Shown: positions 15,150-25,024, counted from the stretch's first letter. The stretch is DNA of 64,000 nucleotides from Algoriphagus aquimarinus (GCF_900112005.1 NZ_FOKK01000020.1:1-64000), one strand, 5' to 3'. The notes: a model not told the origin generated them from the sequence alone. A program made the numbers and translations.

Positions 15150-15302
15150 TTTTACCACAAAGTCGCTGAGAACACGAAGTAAAACGCAAAGGTTAGTATT
15201 TCAATAGTAGAAGGCTTAAAAAGAGTTATAAACGATTTGTACAACAAACAATTCCTACTCTTTGCGATTCTTCTCTGCGAACTTAGCGGCTCTGCGGTAA
15301 AA
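15150..15302. repeat. MITE-like inverted-repeat element
   Basis: A 153-bp non-coding stretch whose two ends are imperfect inverted repeats of about 45-50 bp. The left end begins TTTTACCACAAAGTCGCT; the right end, read on the minus strand, begins TTTTACCGCAGAGCCGCT. Both continue with a GCAAAG word about 35 bp in. This resembles the ACCACAGAG-type repeats found between genes in many genomes. No open frame or target duplication is evident. Confidence 0.6.
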
Positions 15303-15340
15303 AGAACCTCTTGCATTCTTTACGCAAATTTCAAATTCTC

Positions 15341-16435
15341 TCAATACCCCGTAATCTCCTTCAGCAATTCAAAAAATCCTTTTTTCCGCTCGGAATTGAT
15401 CCCCCAATCAACCGGCACGCTTTGATAACCTTCTTCAAATCCCTCGTCTTTCATGCGGTAATCAAAGTATCCCCAAGATGCATAGGCAGAAACAGCAGCG
15501 GTAAAGTTGTTTAAATCCTGATCAAAGTTGAAGTGATCGTCCTCATTGTAAACGATTGGTTTATTCGTGTATCCATTCACTTGGCGCGTCGCTTCCACCT
15601 GCTCGATAATCTTATTCGGATCTTTTACGCCATTCCCATGAAGCAAAATATAATCAGAAGCCCTCACTACATTTTCCTTCGGCACCGCGCCTCCACCATA
15701 GCTGGTGCTAACTAGAAATCTATAGCCATTTTTCTCCTTGCTTTTCACCAGCTCTATCAATTCATGAACTCGCTCAGGCTGAAGAATTGGATGATCGTAG
15801 CGAATATTACATTCATTGTTCACTTCGATTAGCACATTCTTATAGTCTTTGCTGTGCAACCAATCAATCACATTGCTCACAGCATTTACGACAGCTTTTT
15901 CATCGGCTAGATTTTCGTCTTGTCCGAAGTAAAATAGACCCAACATTGGCGCCATGCCCAATTCATCAGCTTTATCTAAAATCCGCTCCAATCGTTTGAA
16001 ATATGCTGGTCTCAGTTCTCCGCTTTCTGTATAAGCGGAATTGATCCAAGGCTGACTCTGTGAGTAGCCATAGGGACTTCCGCCTTGTAGATTCAGTGTA
16101 AATGACAAAAGCCCATACGACTTCCAAACGGACATATTTGCCACAAACTCATCCGTATTCCGATCTGCATCCCACTTCCTGGTATCAGCATATTGCCAGT
16201 TTTTAACAGTCTCTGCATTCAAGTCATCAAATACTCCTTGCACCATTCTCGAATTCATCAACAAACCTTCAATTGGATTTCCTTTCCAATTTCTGTCCGA
16301 ATAGGTCAATTCATTATTGATGTAGAATTTCCCTTCAGAGATGCTGACTACAGTCTTACGGGAAGTTTGGGAAAAAGCACTAAATGCTGATAAAAGAAAA
16401 ATACAGGATAAAAAGAGAAAGTACTTGCGTTTCAT
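15341..16435 (-). CDS. Exported glycoside hydrolase-like TIM-barrel protein
   Basis: A 364-residue secreted protein with signal peptide MKRKYFLFLSCIFLLSAFSAFS. The body looks like a clan GH-A (cellulase-like) barrel: LIEVNNECNI near residue 205 carries the Asn-Glu acid/base pair, and PIVYNEDDHF near residue 295 the likely nucleophile Glu. I do not recognise the exact family and cannot name the substrate. Stand-alone; a MITE-like element lies downstream and the bkd leader lies upstream, divergent. Confidence 0.7.
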   Translation of the reverse strand: MKRKYFLFLSCIFLLSAFSAFSQTSRKTVVSISEGKFYINNELTYSDRNWKGNPIEGLLMNSRMVQGVFDDLNAETVKNWQYADTRKWDADRNTDEFVANMSVWKSYGLLSFTLNLQGGSPYGYSQSQPWINSAYTESGELRPAYFKRLERILDKADELGMAPMLGLFYFGQDENLADEKAVVNAVSNVIDWLHSKDYKNVLIEVNNECNIRYDHPILQPERVHELIELVKSKEKNGYRFLVSTSYGGGAVPKENVVRASDYILLHGNGVKDPNKIIEQVEATRQVNGYTNKPIVYNEDDHFNFDQDLNNFTAAVSAYASWGYFDYRMKDEGFEEGYQSVPVDWGINSERKKGFFELLKEITGY

Positions 16436-16592
16436 AATAGCTAGGTTTTGGGTTAAAGTTGCTGCCGTAATTTCCAGTTTCTTTTGGACACCAGCACATT
16501 AACCATCATTTTTTTTCGCCTCAAAATCCAATATTATCTTAAGATCATTTCATAAGACATATTGTTAAACTAAGCTTAACTCGCTTCATGGC

Positions 16593-16681
16593 TTGGAGCA
16601 AGCGCCTTTTACTACTTTTGAGACGTACAGCAAACTTTTTAACTCCTTGCATTTATTTTTCGCCCCGATTCACGTCGGGGC
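16593..16681 (+). promoter_or_regulatory. Promoter and leader hairpin of the E1 fusion gene
   Basis: TACTTTTG at 16613-16620 is a perfect -7 box; a TTG lies 17 nt upstream at 16593-16595, slightly closer than the usual 19. The roughly 130-nt leader that follows carries a GC-rich hairpin GCCCCGA/TCGGGGC (16662-16668, 16675-16681) followed by CTTTT, which could attenuate transcription. Confidence 0.45.
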
Positions 16682-16754
16682 CTTTTGGCAAGGCGCTATA
16701 GATCCTTTGGCTTTTTGTTTGCTTCCTGTAACTTAGAATGGAAATCACCATTCT

Positions 16755-18755
16755 ATGGAAACCACCACTCAAATTCTAGCTTTCGATCGTAAAGATATAT
16801 CTGATATAACTCTATTGGAGCTTTATGAATCGCTCATCATGCCGCGAAGAATCGAGGAGAAAATGCTTATTCTACTTCGTCAAGGCAGGATTTCCAAATG
16901 GTTTAGCGGCTGGGGACAGGAAGCCATTTCGATTGGAGTAGTAAACGCTCTTCAAACTGATGAGTTCATCCTTCCTATGCACAGAAACCTAGGGATTTTC
17001 ACGGGGAGAAATATGCCATTGGAAAGACTGTTTGCTCAGTTTCAGGGAAAGCTATCAGGTTTCACCAAAGGCCGTGATCGCTCCTTTCACTTTGGGTCGA
17101 TTGAACATCATATAGTTGGGATGATTTCGCATTTGGGTCCTCAATTGGCTATCGCCGATGGGATCGCATTGGCGGATAAACTATCGCATGAAAAGAAAGT
17201 GACTGTCGTCTTTTCTGGAGATGGAGCAAGTTCGGAAGGTGACTTTCACGAGGGGTTGAATGTGGCAGCAGTGTGGAAATTGCCGGTGATATTTGTCATA
17301 GAGCATAATGGCTACGGGCTTTCTACCCCGAGTGAAGAGCAATTCGCTTTCAACTATTTCACTGAAAAAGGCCCTGGCTATGGAATGGAAGCCATTCGAA
17401 TTCAGGGAAATAATGTGCTTGAAGTTTATACAGCAATCAAAAGTCTGGCAGAAGATATACGTCAAAATCCCCGTCCAGTGCTCGTAGAAGCAATCACTTT
17501 TCGGATGAGAGGACACGAGGAAGCCTCTGGCACCAAGTACGTTCCCAAGCAACTCATGGAAGACTGGGCGAAATTGGATCCAGTAGATAACTATGAAGCT
17601 TACTTGGAAAAAATCGGTGTTTTGGATGAAAAAACTAAGACTAAGATCAACGCCAAAATCAAAAAGGCGATCAATGATGGCTTGGAAATCGCCTTTGCTG
17701 AGGAGGCCATTTCAGCCAATCTAGAAACGGAGCTAGCTGATGTCTATGCGCCATTTTCGCAGGAAGTCATTTTCCCATCAGCAAATAGCCCCAAGTCTGA
17801 AAAGCGGCTCGTCGATGCGATCTCGGACGGTTTAAGACAATCCATGGAAAAGTATTCCAAGCTCATCCTCATGGGACAAGACATAAGTACATACGGGGGA
17901 GTTTTCAAAATAACAGATGGATTCAAAGCTCAATTCGGTGCTGATCGAGTGCGTAATACACCACTTTGCGAAAGCGCTATCATAGGAACTGGACTTGGAC
18001 TTTCCATCAAAGGATACAAAGCCATGGTAGAAATGCAATTCGCTGATTTCGTCTCGGTAGGATTCAACCAAATCATAAATAACCTCGCCAAAATCCATTA
18101 CCGCTGGGGTCAAAATGCCGACGTAGTCGTAAGAATGCCAACTGGAGCTGGAATGGCTGCAGGTCCTTTTCATTCACAATCTAACGAAGCTTGGTTTTTC
18201 CATACTCCAGGGCTAAAAATCGTCTATCCATCCAATCCATACGATGCCAAAGGCTTGCTGAATGCAGCCTTCGAAGACCCAAATCCTTACCTCTATTTTG
18301 AGCATAAGGGAATGTATAGATCCATCAGCGCCGAGATTCCAGATGAGTATTACACGGTGGAAATTGGCAAAGCGACTTTGGCGAAAACCGGAGATCAGCT
18401 TTCCATCATCACCTATGGAATGGGAGTTCATTGGGCGGTTAAAGCAGTGGAACAACTTGGGATTTCTGCTGATATTCTTGATCTGCGTACACTTTTACCT
18501 TGGGATAAGGAAGCTGTGAAAGACACCGTAAAGAAGACTGGTAAGGTTATTTTCCTACAGGAAGATTGCTTGACTGGTGGAATCGGTGCTGAAATCTGCG
18601 CATGGATTTCAGAACATTGCTTTGAGTACTTGGATGCTCATGTCATGCGCGAAGGCAGTTTGGATACGCCAGTACCTTTTGCGCCAAACTTGGAAAAACA
18701 GTTTCTTCCTGTAGAGCGGTTTAGCCAGAAACTAAAGGAACTGCTAGCTTATTAA
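16755..18755 (+). CDS. Branched-chain 2-oxoacid dehydrogenase E1, fused alpha and beta subunits
   Basis: A 666-residue thiamine-diphosphate enzyme joining E1-alpha (about residues 1-330) and E1-beta (about 345-666) in one chain. The alpha part has the ThDP motif GDGASSEGDFHEGLN with the following EHNGYGLST. The beta part has MGQDISTYGGVFKITDG, GTGLGLSIKGYKAMVEMQFADF and the transketolase C-terminal domain (ITYGMGVHWAVKAV, LRTLLPWD). It decarboxylates 2-oxoisovalerate-type acids for branched-chain amino-acid breakdown or branched fatty-acid primers; a related 2-oxoacid is possible. The fusion is common in Bacteroidota. No E2 or E3 gene is adjacent. Confidence 0.9.
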   Translation: METTTQILAFDRKDISDITLLELYESLIMPRRIEEKMLILLRQGRISKWFSGWGQEAISIGVVNALQTDEFILPMHRNLGIFTGRNMPLERLFAQFQGKLSGFTKGRDRSFHFGSIEHHIVGMISHLGPQLAIADGIALADKLSHEKKVTVVFSGDGASSEGDFHEGLNVAAVWKLPVIFVIEHNGYGLSTPSEEQFAFNYFTEKGPGYGMEAIRIQGNNVLEVYTAIKSLAEDIRQNPRPVLVEAITFRMRGHEEASGTKYVPKQLMEDWAKLDPVDNYEAYLEKIGVLDEKTKTKINAKIKKAINDGLEIAFAEEAISANLETELADVYAPFSQEVIFPSANSPKSEKRLVDAISDGLRQSMEKYSKLILMGQDISTYGGVFKITDGFKAQFGADRVRNTPLCESAIIGTGLGLSIKGYKAMVEMQFADFVSVGFNQIINNLAKIHYRWGQNADVVVRMPTGAGMAAGPFHSQSNEAWFFHTPGLKIVYPSNPYDAKGLLNAAFEDPNPYLYFEHKGMYRSISAEIPDEYYTVEIGKATLAKTGDQLSIITYGMGVHWAVKAVEQLGISADILDLRTLLPWDKEAVKDTVKKTGKVIFLQEDCLTGGIGAEICAWISEHCFEYLDAHVMREGSLDTPVPFAPNLEKQFLPVERFSQKLKELLAY

Positions 18756-19006
18756 CACGTGTATGATTTCTCATAATAGTTCTATTATTAGATAATATCA
18801 TCCCAGAATAGCAGAAATTAATATGACCCGCAGCTTCTAATTCATACCTGAATAAACCCTTCTTAATCTTTTTTGTTTATTTTGAATTAAGTAATTTTCT
18901 TTACGATTAGATATCGTAAAGAGGCAACGGGATTTTTCAAATAAGGCTTTTCACAAATGTCTCTTCTAACTAATTTTTATTCAAATCATTTTTAAAAATT
19001 ACTATC
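18756..19006. other. Intergenic region with a perfect 9-bp inverted repeat
   Basis: No gene is seen. The inverted repeat CTTTACGAT-N5-ATCGTAAAG at 18899-18921 lies about 85 bp before the next ATG and could be an operator or a leader hairpin. The remainder is AT-rich. Confidence 0.4.
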
Positions 19007-20332
19007 ATGATAAAAAACTGTAGCTTAACACTTATAGTAGCATTAATGGTTACTTCTGTAACCTTGACAAATGCTCAATCATTCATCGGTAGCACCGTTG
19101 ACAATTATGCGGGAGTGCATTCCGTGCTTATTAATCCTGCAAATGCAGCGGATTCCAGAATGAAACTGGATATAAATCTATTTTCTGCCAGCGCTTTTGT
19201 GGGAAATGACTTCATAAGTGTTGATTTGAGTAACCTGAAAAATTTTAGTGACGGTTTTGATTTCAATACCGATGCGGAGAAAAACCCTATGGATCAAAAC
19301 AATTTCTTCGGCAATGTGGATATCCTCGGCCCCTCAGCTCTATTCAACCTAAATCAAAAAAATAGTATTGCTATTACTACACGGGTTCGGGCATTTTTCA
19401 ATCTCCATAATATCGGAGGAGAACTTTACGAAGTATTAAACGGTGATGAAGATATAGACAACTTCAATATCTCAATGAACGACTTGTCTGGAGTTGTACA
19501 TGCTTGGGCCGAAATTGGGCTTACCTACGGAAGGGTAGTTCTAGAGAAAGACAAGCACTTTTTGAAAGCCGGAGCTACCCTCAAGTACCTTGGAGGGGCT
19601 GGAGGATTGTTTGGCTTGAGCCCGCTTTTGACTGCCAATTATAGTGCAGATAATGAATCTCTTACTACTACTGGTAGTCTAAATTATGGTTACACTTCAG
19701 GTTTTGATACTGAAGAAATTACCTTTTCAGATGTCAGTGGAGGCTTTGGAGCAGATCTAGGCGTCGTCTATGAATTTAGAGATATAGACAACAGGCATGA
19801 GAATCCATATAAATTTAGAGTAGGGCTTTCGGTGACGGATATTGGAGCAATTAATTATAAAGCAACGAGTAATTTTCGCTACGATATGAATGCTACCATT
19901 GATGCAAATGAATTTGAAGAAAAAGATTTGGACGAAGTATTAGACGATAACTATAACGGCACAGAAACGCTGGAAGCAGCCAAGTTCGGCTTACCCACTG
20001 CCATTCAGATTTTTGCCGATTACAGTATCACTAACAGATTCTTTGTAAGTGCACAAGGTGCTGTTTCCGCCAAAAAAGTATCTGATGTGCCTGTGAGCAA
20101 TATCATCAATTCCTTTTCAGTCACTCCCCGGTATGAGATGAGATGGATTAGTGTTTACAGTCCACTTAGCTTCCGACAGTATGATTCCAGCCTAGCATGG
20201 GGATTTGGGCTACGCGCCGGTCCCGTGACTATAGGCTCAGGTTCTATTCTTACGAATCTAATTTCAGGATCTTCCCGCAGTGCAGATGTATATGTCGGGT
20301 TGAAAATTCCACTTTATAAAAAGTCAGAATAA
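19007..20332 (+). CDS. DUF5723 family outer-membrane protein
   Basis: A 441-residue exported protein with signal peptide MIKNCSLTLIVALMVTSVTLTNA. The mature start SFIGSTVDNYAGVHSVLINPANAADS is typical of DUF5723 proteins, which look like outer-membrane beta-barrels (alternating aromatic strands, GVVYEFRD, FGLRAGPVTIGSGS, final VYVGLKIPLYKK). No function is established for the family. Stand-alone, ended by the strong terminator at 20335. Confidence 0.82.
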   Translation: MIKNCSLTLIVALMVTSVTLTNAQSFIGSTVDNYAGVHSVLINPANAADSRMKLDINLFSASAFVGNDFISVDLSNLKNFSDGFDFNTDAEKNPMDQNNFFGNVDILGPSALFNLNQKNSIAITTRVRAFFNLHNIGGELYEVLNGDEDIDNFNISMNDLSGVVHAWAEIGLTYGRVVLEKDKHFLKAGATLKYLGGAGGLFGLSPLLTANYSADNESLTTTGSLNYGYTSGFDTEEITFSDVSGGFGADLGVVYEFRDIDNRHENPYKFRVGLSVTDIGAINYKATSNFRYDMNATIDANEFEEKDLDEVLDDNYNGTETLEAAKFGLPTAIQIFADYSITNRFFVSAQGAVSAKKVSDVPVSNIINSFSVTPRYEMRWISVYSPLSFRQYDSSLAWGFGLRAGPVTIGSGSILTNLISGSSRSADVYVGLKIPLYKKSE

Positions 20333-20334
20333 AT

Positions 20335-20376
20335 AAAGGTCAGGGATTTCGAAATCCCTGACCTTTTCATTTTATT
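20335..20376 (+). terminator. Strong intrinsic terminator
   Basis: A 32-bp perfect palindrome (AAAGGTCAGGGATTTC and its complement, 20335-20366) followed by TTCATTTTATTT. It lies between convergent genes ending at 20332 and 20398 and can serve both. Confidence 0.85.
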
Positions 20377-20397
20377 TCCAAATATCCTATTTAGTGA

Positions 20398-21558
20398 TTA
20401 AATCTGAGCCCTCAGCAACTCCAAAAACTTCCGATCCAGCTTCTCTCCGTACCAATCTTCGTATTCCACGTCTTTTCTGCTAGAATTCAATACTCCAAAA
20501 GTCCCTGAGAATTCCCAGATCCCGAAGCCAATTCCATTTTCTTTTAATACCGTCAACACATCACCGAACCAGCTCAAGAACACGTCGTGAGGCGTTTCAT
20601 TATAACAACCGCATTCTCCACAGTGAACGCCTATCCCCTGATCAATCAAAGCTATCCAAGGCGCATAATACCTCCTGATTTCCTCAATATCTAAAATCCT
20701 TTCTCCCTGTGTCAATGGCCAATCCACTGGAGGAACGCTTTCCGGATCCTTATATACCCATCCGGCTTTGTAATGTGATATTGGAAAAGGATGGTATCCT
20801 CGACAACTTTGCGCCAGCTCCAAGTCCGCCAACTCAGGCATGGCTGTCCCACCTCCGCCGTTTCCATCAGCAATCACCAATCGGGATTTTTTCACGGATT
20901 TGATGGTATTTAGCGCAGCCTCAGCCACCCGATGATAATCCAACATATCCACGGGTCCTCCGGGGCTATGTTGATCATTTGGATCGAGACGCTGATAGGG
21001 TTCATTGACCAAATCGAAGCTCAAGTTCTTCTTAGAAATACCTTTGTAACGGCCCGCCCACATTTCCCAGTGCGCACAGAATGCATCTAAGGCTTCCTGA
21101 TCTTTCCAGAGATTGTATGGCTCTACAAATCCTGCATTGATACAAAAGCCTGGTGCTCGATGGAGATTCAGGCTCACATGCAATCCTTGGGAAATGCATC
21201 GCTCGACCAGCTCATCCACTTTCTCCAAACGGCTTTCGTCAAAGTTCATCACTTCATCTGGACGGATAGGCCTGCTTCGATCTATATCCAGATAGCTTGG
21301 ATAGGAAATAGGAATCCGGGCAAAATCAAATCCCCAATCGGCTATCCATTTCACGTATTCTGGTTTGGTGGGCCTACCTCGATCTGGATGATCTGAGAAA
21401 AAGTGCAGTAGGTTAAAGCCTTTCCAGGCGGGTAGTTTGTTTTTGGATTTGGCAACTTCGGCAAAAGCCTGAAGCGAGGTACTGGCAGCTAAGCTAAGAC
21501 CTGTACCAAGCAAAGCGGATTTCTTGAGAAAATCCCTTCGGGAATCTGAGGTATTCAT
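20398..21558 (-). CDS. GH5-family cellulase-like glycoside hydrolase with Tat signal
   Basis: A 386-residue exported enzyme with a twin-arginine signal (SRRDFLKKSALLGTGLSLAAS). The TIM barrel shows GH5 features: GFDFARIPISYPSY, the substrate His in LNLHRAPG, the acid/base Glu in FDLVNEPYQ near residue 185, and the likely nucleophile Glu in GVHCGECGCYN near residue 305. Likely acts on a beta-linked glycan in the periplasm; substrate unknown. Tat export suggests the enzyme folds before export. Not next to a SusCD pair, so not in a classic polysaccharide-utilisation locus. Confidence 0.85.
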   Translation of the reverse strand: MNTSDSRRDFLKKSALLGTGLSLAASTSLQAFAEVAKSKNKLPAWKGFNLLHFFSDHPDRGRPTKPEYVKWIADWGFDFARIPISYPSYLDIDRSRPIRPDEVMNFDESRLEKVDELVERCISQGLHVSLNLHRAPGFCINAGFVEPYNLWKDQEALDAFCAHWEMWAGRYKGISKKNLSFDLVNEPYQRLDPNDQHSPGGPVDMLDYHRVAEAALNTIKSVKKSRLVIADGNGGGGTAMPELADLELAQSCRGYHPFPISHYKAGWVYKDPESVPPVDWPLTQGERILDIEEIRRYYAPWIALIDQGIGVHCGECGCYNETPHDVFLSWFGDVLTVLKENGIGFGIWEFSGTFGVLNSSRKDVEYEDWYGEKLDRKFLELLRAQI

Positions 21559-21698
21559 AGGTTATTATAGGTTTGATACCATCAAGATACTAAAGTCATA
21601 CAGCCAACTGGCTGAACAATACATAAATGGCTTCTTATTTATCTTTTTGGAATTCTCTAAACAAATCGACCTATTTGTCCCGTATGCATAACTAACTA

Positions 21699-21791
21699 TT
21701 ATGATTGTCCGCAATGATGCCAGTAGCGATAGTTTCTTTGCTTTACAGGACGTCCCGATAGTTATCGGGAGACCAATGACCGAAGTGGCCT
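21699..21791 (+). repeat. Dispersed leader repeat, copy 1
   Basis: Shares an interrupted pattern with 34438-34527: CCGnAATGnTGCC, TTTCTTTGnTTTACnGGACG and GACCGAAGTnGC. This copy also holds the palindrome TCCCGATAGTTATCGGGA. Both copies lie about 85 bp before a rightward gene. Confidence 0.45.
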
Positions 21792-21874
21792 AAATGCCAA
21801 TTTTTACCATATTAGAAGTCGCTTTTAGGCCCTTACTGGTGCAATTGCGGATTTACATAACTAACTCTAAGCTT

Positions 21875-22570
21875 ATGCGGAAATCTTTACTCATTCTTCT
21901 TTTTCTAGCCAGTGCTACAAGTCTTAAAGCGCAATTTTTCATAGCTGGAGGGCATCTCAACGGCGGATTCCCTGCATCCAATCTAAAGCAAGAAGTGGAT
22001 AAGACATTTTTCCCAACACTATCCGGAATACTACTGTATGAATTTCAAACCCAACCTTTTCAAGTAGGTCTGGAAGTAGGCTATGGTGTCTACGGAACTA
22101 AGCTGGAGAAGCGGGACGATTTGTATCCAGGGTTTTCGGAAGAGTTTAGGCTCAGGAGGAATAATAACTATGCTTCCGGAATGGCGGTGTTCAGATACTT
22201 ACCGACGCAGTCGAGCAAAATCACCCCTTTTGTAGAGATCCAAGCTGGGGCAAATTACCTGTATTCGCGATTTCAAATACGTGCATCCATTTTTGAGGAT
22301 CCAGTGGAAGTAGGCATAGATATGCAGGACTGGGGATTTGCGTACAAGATCGGCGGGGGAATTCAACTGCCGTTATCATTCATAGAAGGCGGCAAGCTGG
22401 AATTGAGAGTGAATTATCAAGACGGAAGCATAATGCGATTCTTGACGAGAGCTGATACTAATTTTTTACCAGATAAGGGCAACGGAGAATTTGACTACAA
22501 TCCCCGACAAAGTCCGCTACAGCTGATTACAGGTTCTGTAGGAATAGTGATTTATGATGCTTTTAGGTGA
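21875..22570 (+). CDS. Outer-membrane beta-barrel protein
   Basis: About 231 residues with a signal peptide (MRKSLLILLFLASATSLKA) at the ATG 21875; the frame is open further upstream but that would spoil the signal. The mature part shows alternating hydrophobic strands with glycines (GLEVGYGVYG, GGGIQLPLSF, GSVGIVIYDAF) and ends in an aromatic-containing last strand, as in OmpA/OmpW-like barrels of Bacteroidota. No specific family or ligand can be named. Confidence 0.7.
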   Translation: MRKSLLILLFLASATSLKAQFFIAGGHLNGGFPASNLKQEVDKTFFPTLSGILLYEFQTQPFQVGLEVGYGVYGTKLEKRDDLYPGFSEEFRLRRNNNYASGMAVFRYLPTQSSKITPFVEIQAGANYLYSRFQIRASIFEDPVEVGIDMQDWGFAYKIGGGIQLPLSFIEGGKLELRVNYQDGSIMRFLTRADTNFLPDKGNGEFDYNPRQSPLQLITGSVGIVIYDAFR

Positions 22571-22586
22571 GAAACATTGAATTGTA

Positions 22587-23723
22587 CTAATTCACTCCTG
22601 CGGAATCAACAGATATCAGATAATACTTAAAAACATCCTCATCTGGATCTTTGGAGGATTGTATAAGGATTTTTCCTTCTACTGTGATATAAAATGGTTT
22701 CAGCTTTGACTGAATGGCTGTGAGATCAAATTCAATTATCTTTTTAAGTGAGTTATCAAATAACTCTAAAAATTTCTTAGGAGATTCATCTTGAGCTTCA
22801 AATACTATCCGATACAGCAAGCCATTATTTAATCTATATACAGATCCATAATTGACATCTTTGCTCCATCTAGAATTAATTTCCATAAATTCAGATAAAT
22901 CCTTAAAATCATTTTTCTGCTCTGGCAAATCTTTCTGAGTCTTGAAAAGCATCGATTCATATAGAAAGTCTACTTGCTTCAGATCATCTAATCCAATCTT
23001 ACTTATTTTATTCATAAACGGATAGGATACAATGAGCACAGAATCAGCGACAGTTAAATAAGGAGAAAAAGAATTTGAAACGGTAGATCCTTTAGCAAAG
23101 TCAAAAGAAATCCTATGTTTTGAAATCTGTTCCGAATCAAATGAAAAAGGTATTTCTTCAAAGGTTTCAAAATCATACTTCATAAGAGTATACTTTTCAG
23201 TTTCTGAATCCTTAACAATCATACTAATAAAATCTCCTTTAAATGAAGCTGACTTAAATATTCCGTTAGTTACATCATAGCCGTAAATTGACTTTAGTGA
23301 TTTACTACCATCGCTAAATACTTCACTCATCCTAATCTTAATCGTCTCTCCATCTTTGAAATAGTAAAACTCATTAGCTGTAAAGAAAAGAATTCCCTGC
23401 TCTGTATAACTGAAGGTAGCAAAACCAGGAATACTACCCGGCCCCTCTTTGGGAACCTCCACACCAGGTACCAGCCTCATTTTCTTTGAGCTAAATGACA
23501 CAGTATCCAATCGCCTATAGAAAGTATTAAAAACCAAAAACGACTCATTCTTCTGATCTAACGGAGAAATAGAAAAGGGTATTTCTGATGACATGCCCAC
23601 TTCGCCGAAATCTAAACTCAGTTCCTCACTGAAGGAGATTTGGGAGTTAGGCAATGAGGAAGATTTTTCATCATTGCATCCAATTAGAAATGCGATAATC
23701 CCCAAAAACAATAAATTCTTCAT
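22587..23723 (-). CDS. Beta-propeller lipoprotein, DUF4221-like
   Basis: A 378-residue lipoprotein; the signal ends in a lipobox-like LIGCN (Cys16). The body has repeating beta-strand units and resembles the DUF4221 group of Bacteroidota surface lipoproteins, with GFATFSYTEQGILFFTANEFYYFKDGE-type blades (quoted in part). No catalytic motif is evident. It is the last of three tandem leftward propeller lipoproteins and has its own likely -7 box (TATTTTTG, 23751-23744). Confidence 0.65.
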   Translation of the reverse strand: MKNLLFLGIIAFLIGCNDEKSSSLPNSQISFSEELSLDFGEVGMSSEIPFSISPLDQKNESFLVFNTFYRRLDTVSFSSKKMRLVPGVEVPKEGPGSIPGFATFSYTEQGILFFTANEFYYFKDGETIKIRMSEVFSDGSKSLKSIYGYDVTNGIFKSASFKGDFISMIVKDSETEKYTLMKYDFETFEEIPFSFDSEQISKHRISFDFAKGSTVSNSFSPYLTVADSVLIVSYPFMNKISKIGLDDLKQVDFLYESMLFKTQKDLPEQKNDFKDLSEFMEINSRWSKDVNYGSVYRLNNGLLYRIVFEAQDESPKKFLELFDNSLKKIIEFDLTAIQSKLKPFYITVEGKILIQSSKDPDEDVFKYYLISVDSAGVN

Positions 23724-23839
23724 CTATGTCTTACTCTATAAACCAAAAATATAAGTAAGACAAACTAAAGATTTTTCAGAAACTAACACATGTTTAGCCT
23801 GTTAATAATTGTAAAAGGAGAATGATAAACTTCTATTTA

Positions 23840-25024
23840 TCAATCCTCCACCAACCTCACCTTATAAAACAGATTATAATCCCGCTCCACTTCTCCGTCA
23901 GCAGCTTTGACGATAAGTGTACCATCTGGCAAACCAAAATTTACAACACCTGCTACTGGAAGCTCATTAAGGATTCCGATTTGCTGTTCTCCTTTGACGA
24001 TAATGTAGCGGGGCTTTCTATACTTAATGAGAGCTTCTCTGAATTCCGGATCTCTGAAATATTCCTCTGATTTTGCTCTAAATCCCATTAAAATATCTTC
24101 CGGCATTGGAGTGAAAAATGTAAGTATCTGATACGGGCCAAATGCTTTGATATCGTTAAACCCAGGGTACACCAAACCATCCAAACCAAGAACAGCCTCA
24201 TACCCATCCCGATCAGGATGGCTCAATGCTACCGCTGTTTGATAAACAGCGGTATTTCCTTCCAGCTTATAAATACCCAGTTGATTACCCATCTGCGGTA
24301 AGGAGGCCAGGGTTTTGGTAGTTGGGTTGAAGGATAAACTAGGATAAGTTGCCCCGATCCACTTTTGTTCTTTTTTAAAAGTCCAGTCATCAGGATATAC
24401 ATTTAGGTAGTAAATGGAGTCCTGATCCAAATCAAGTATAAATCCTGATTTTACCTTATTGTAAAAATCAGCACCTATTGTCTCTAGATCAATATCAGCC
24501 ACTGAATAGGAATTGGGCTCCTCCCCCACCAACTTAAACTTCCCACCCTCTTCATACACTGCAAAACTCTGTTTATTGGAATTGATGGAAAGCATCATCA
24601 TCTCTTTCACCGTGCCCTTCGTTTTTTTGATTTTATTAAAATCAACGTCGAACAGGTGATAAGGCATCTCCATAGAAAGCTCCTTGAAGACATATCCGGA
24701 TTCTCCGTAAAACCTACCTTCATAAAATTGTTGAATCTGATTTGGACCTTCTCCTCCTAGTTCATGCTTTTCGAGGATTTCTCCCTTTCCATTGACCAGA
24801 AACACCTTTCCTTCTCTGGTATTTTTCATCAGATATAGATCCTTTGAGGAATGGTAATCCAAAATGGTAACCGGCTCAAGCAAATCCACCATAATCGAAT
24901 CATAGACCTCAAACTGAAGTTCTTGAATTGGGCTTGTTGGAGTTGTATTGGTTTCTTTTTCGGAACAGGAAAAAAGTATAGATGCTAAAAGTGCGGTAAG
25001 GGCAACAAAAGTAGATTGAGTCAT
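23840..25024 (-). CDS. 6-bladed beta-propeller lipoprotein
   Basis: A 394-residue lipoprotein (lipobox LFSCS, Cys20). The GKVFLVNGKGEILEKHELGGEGPNQI region is the usual first blade of the 6-bladed propeller proteins of Bacteroidota, and repeats of hydrophobic strands follow to residue ~380. Role unknown; such proteins often sit near polysaccharide or peptide uptake genes, but none is next to it here. Middle of three tandem propeller genes. Confidence 0.72.
   Translation of the reverse strand: MTQSTFVALTALLASILFSCSEKETNTTPTSPIQELQFEVYDSIMVDLLEPVTILDYHSSKDLYLMKNTREGKVFLVNGKGEILEKHELGGEGPNQIQQFYEGRFYGESGYVFKELSMEMPYHLFDVDFNKIKKTKGTVKEMMMLSINSNKQSFAVYEEGGKFKLVGEEPNSYSVADIDLETIGADFYNKVKSGFILDLDQDSIYYLNVYPDDWTFKKEQKWIGATYPSLSFNPTTKTLASLPQMGNQLGIYKLEGNTAVYQTAVALSHPDRDGYEAVLGLDGLVYPGFNDIKAFGPYQILTFFTPMPEDILMGFRAKSEEYFRDPEFREALIKYRKPRYIIVKGEQQIGILNELPVAGVVNFGLPDGTLIVKAADGEVERDYNLFYKVRLVED

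Noticed and set aside
16755..18755. Two separate E1 genes with a frameshift
   Set aside because: The reading frame is continuous across the alpha-beta junction, and such fusions are normal in this phylum.
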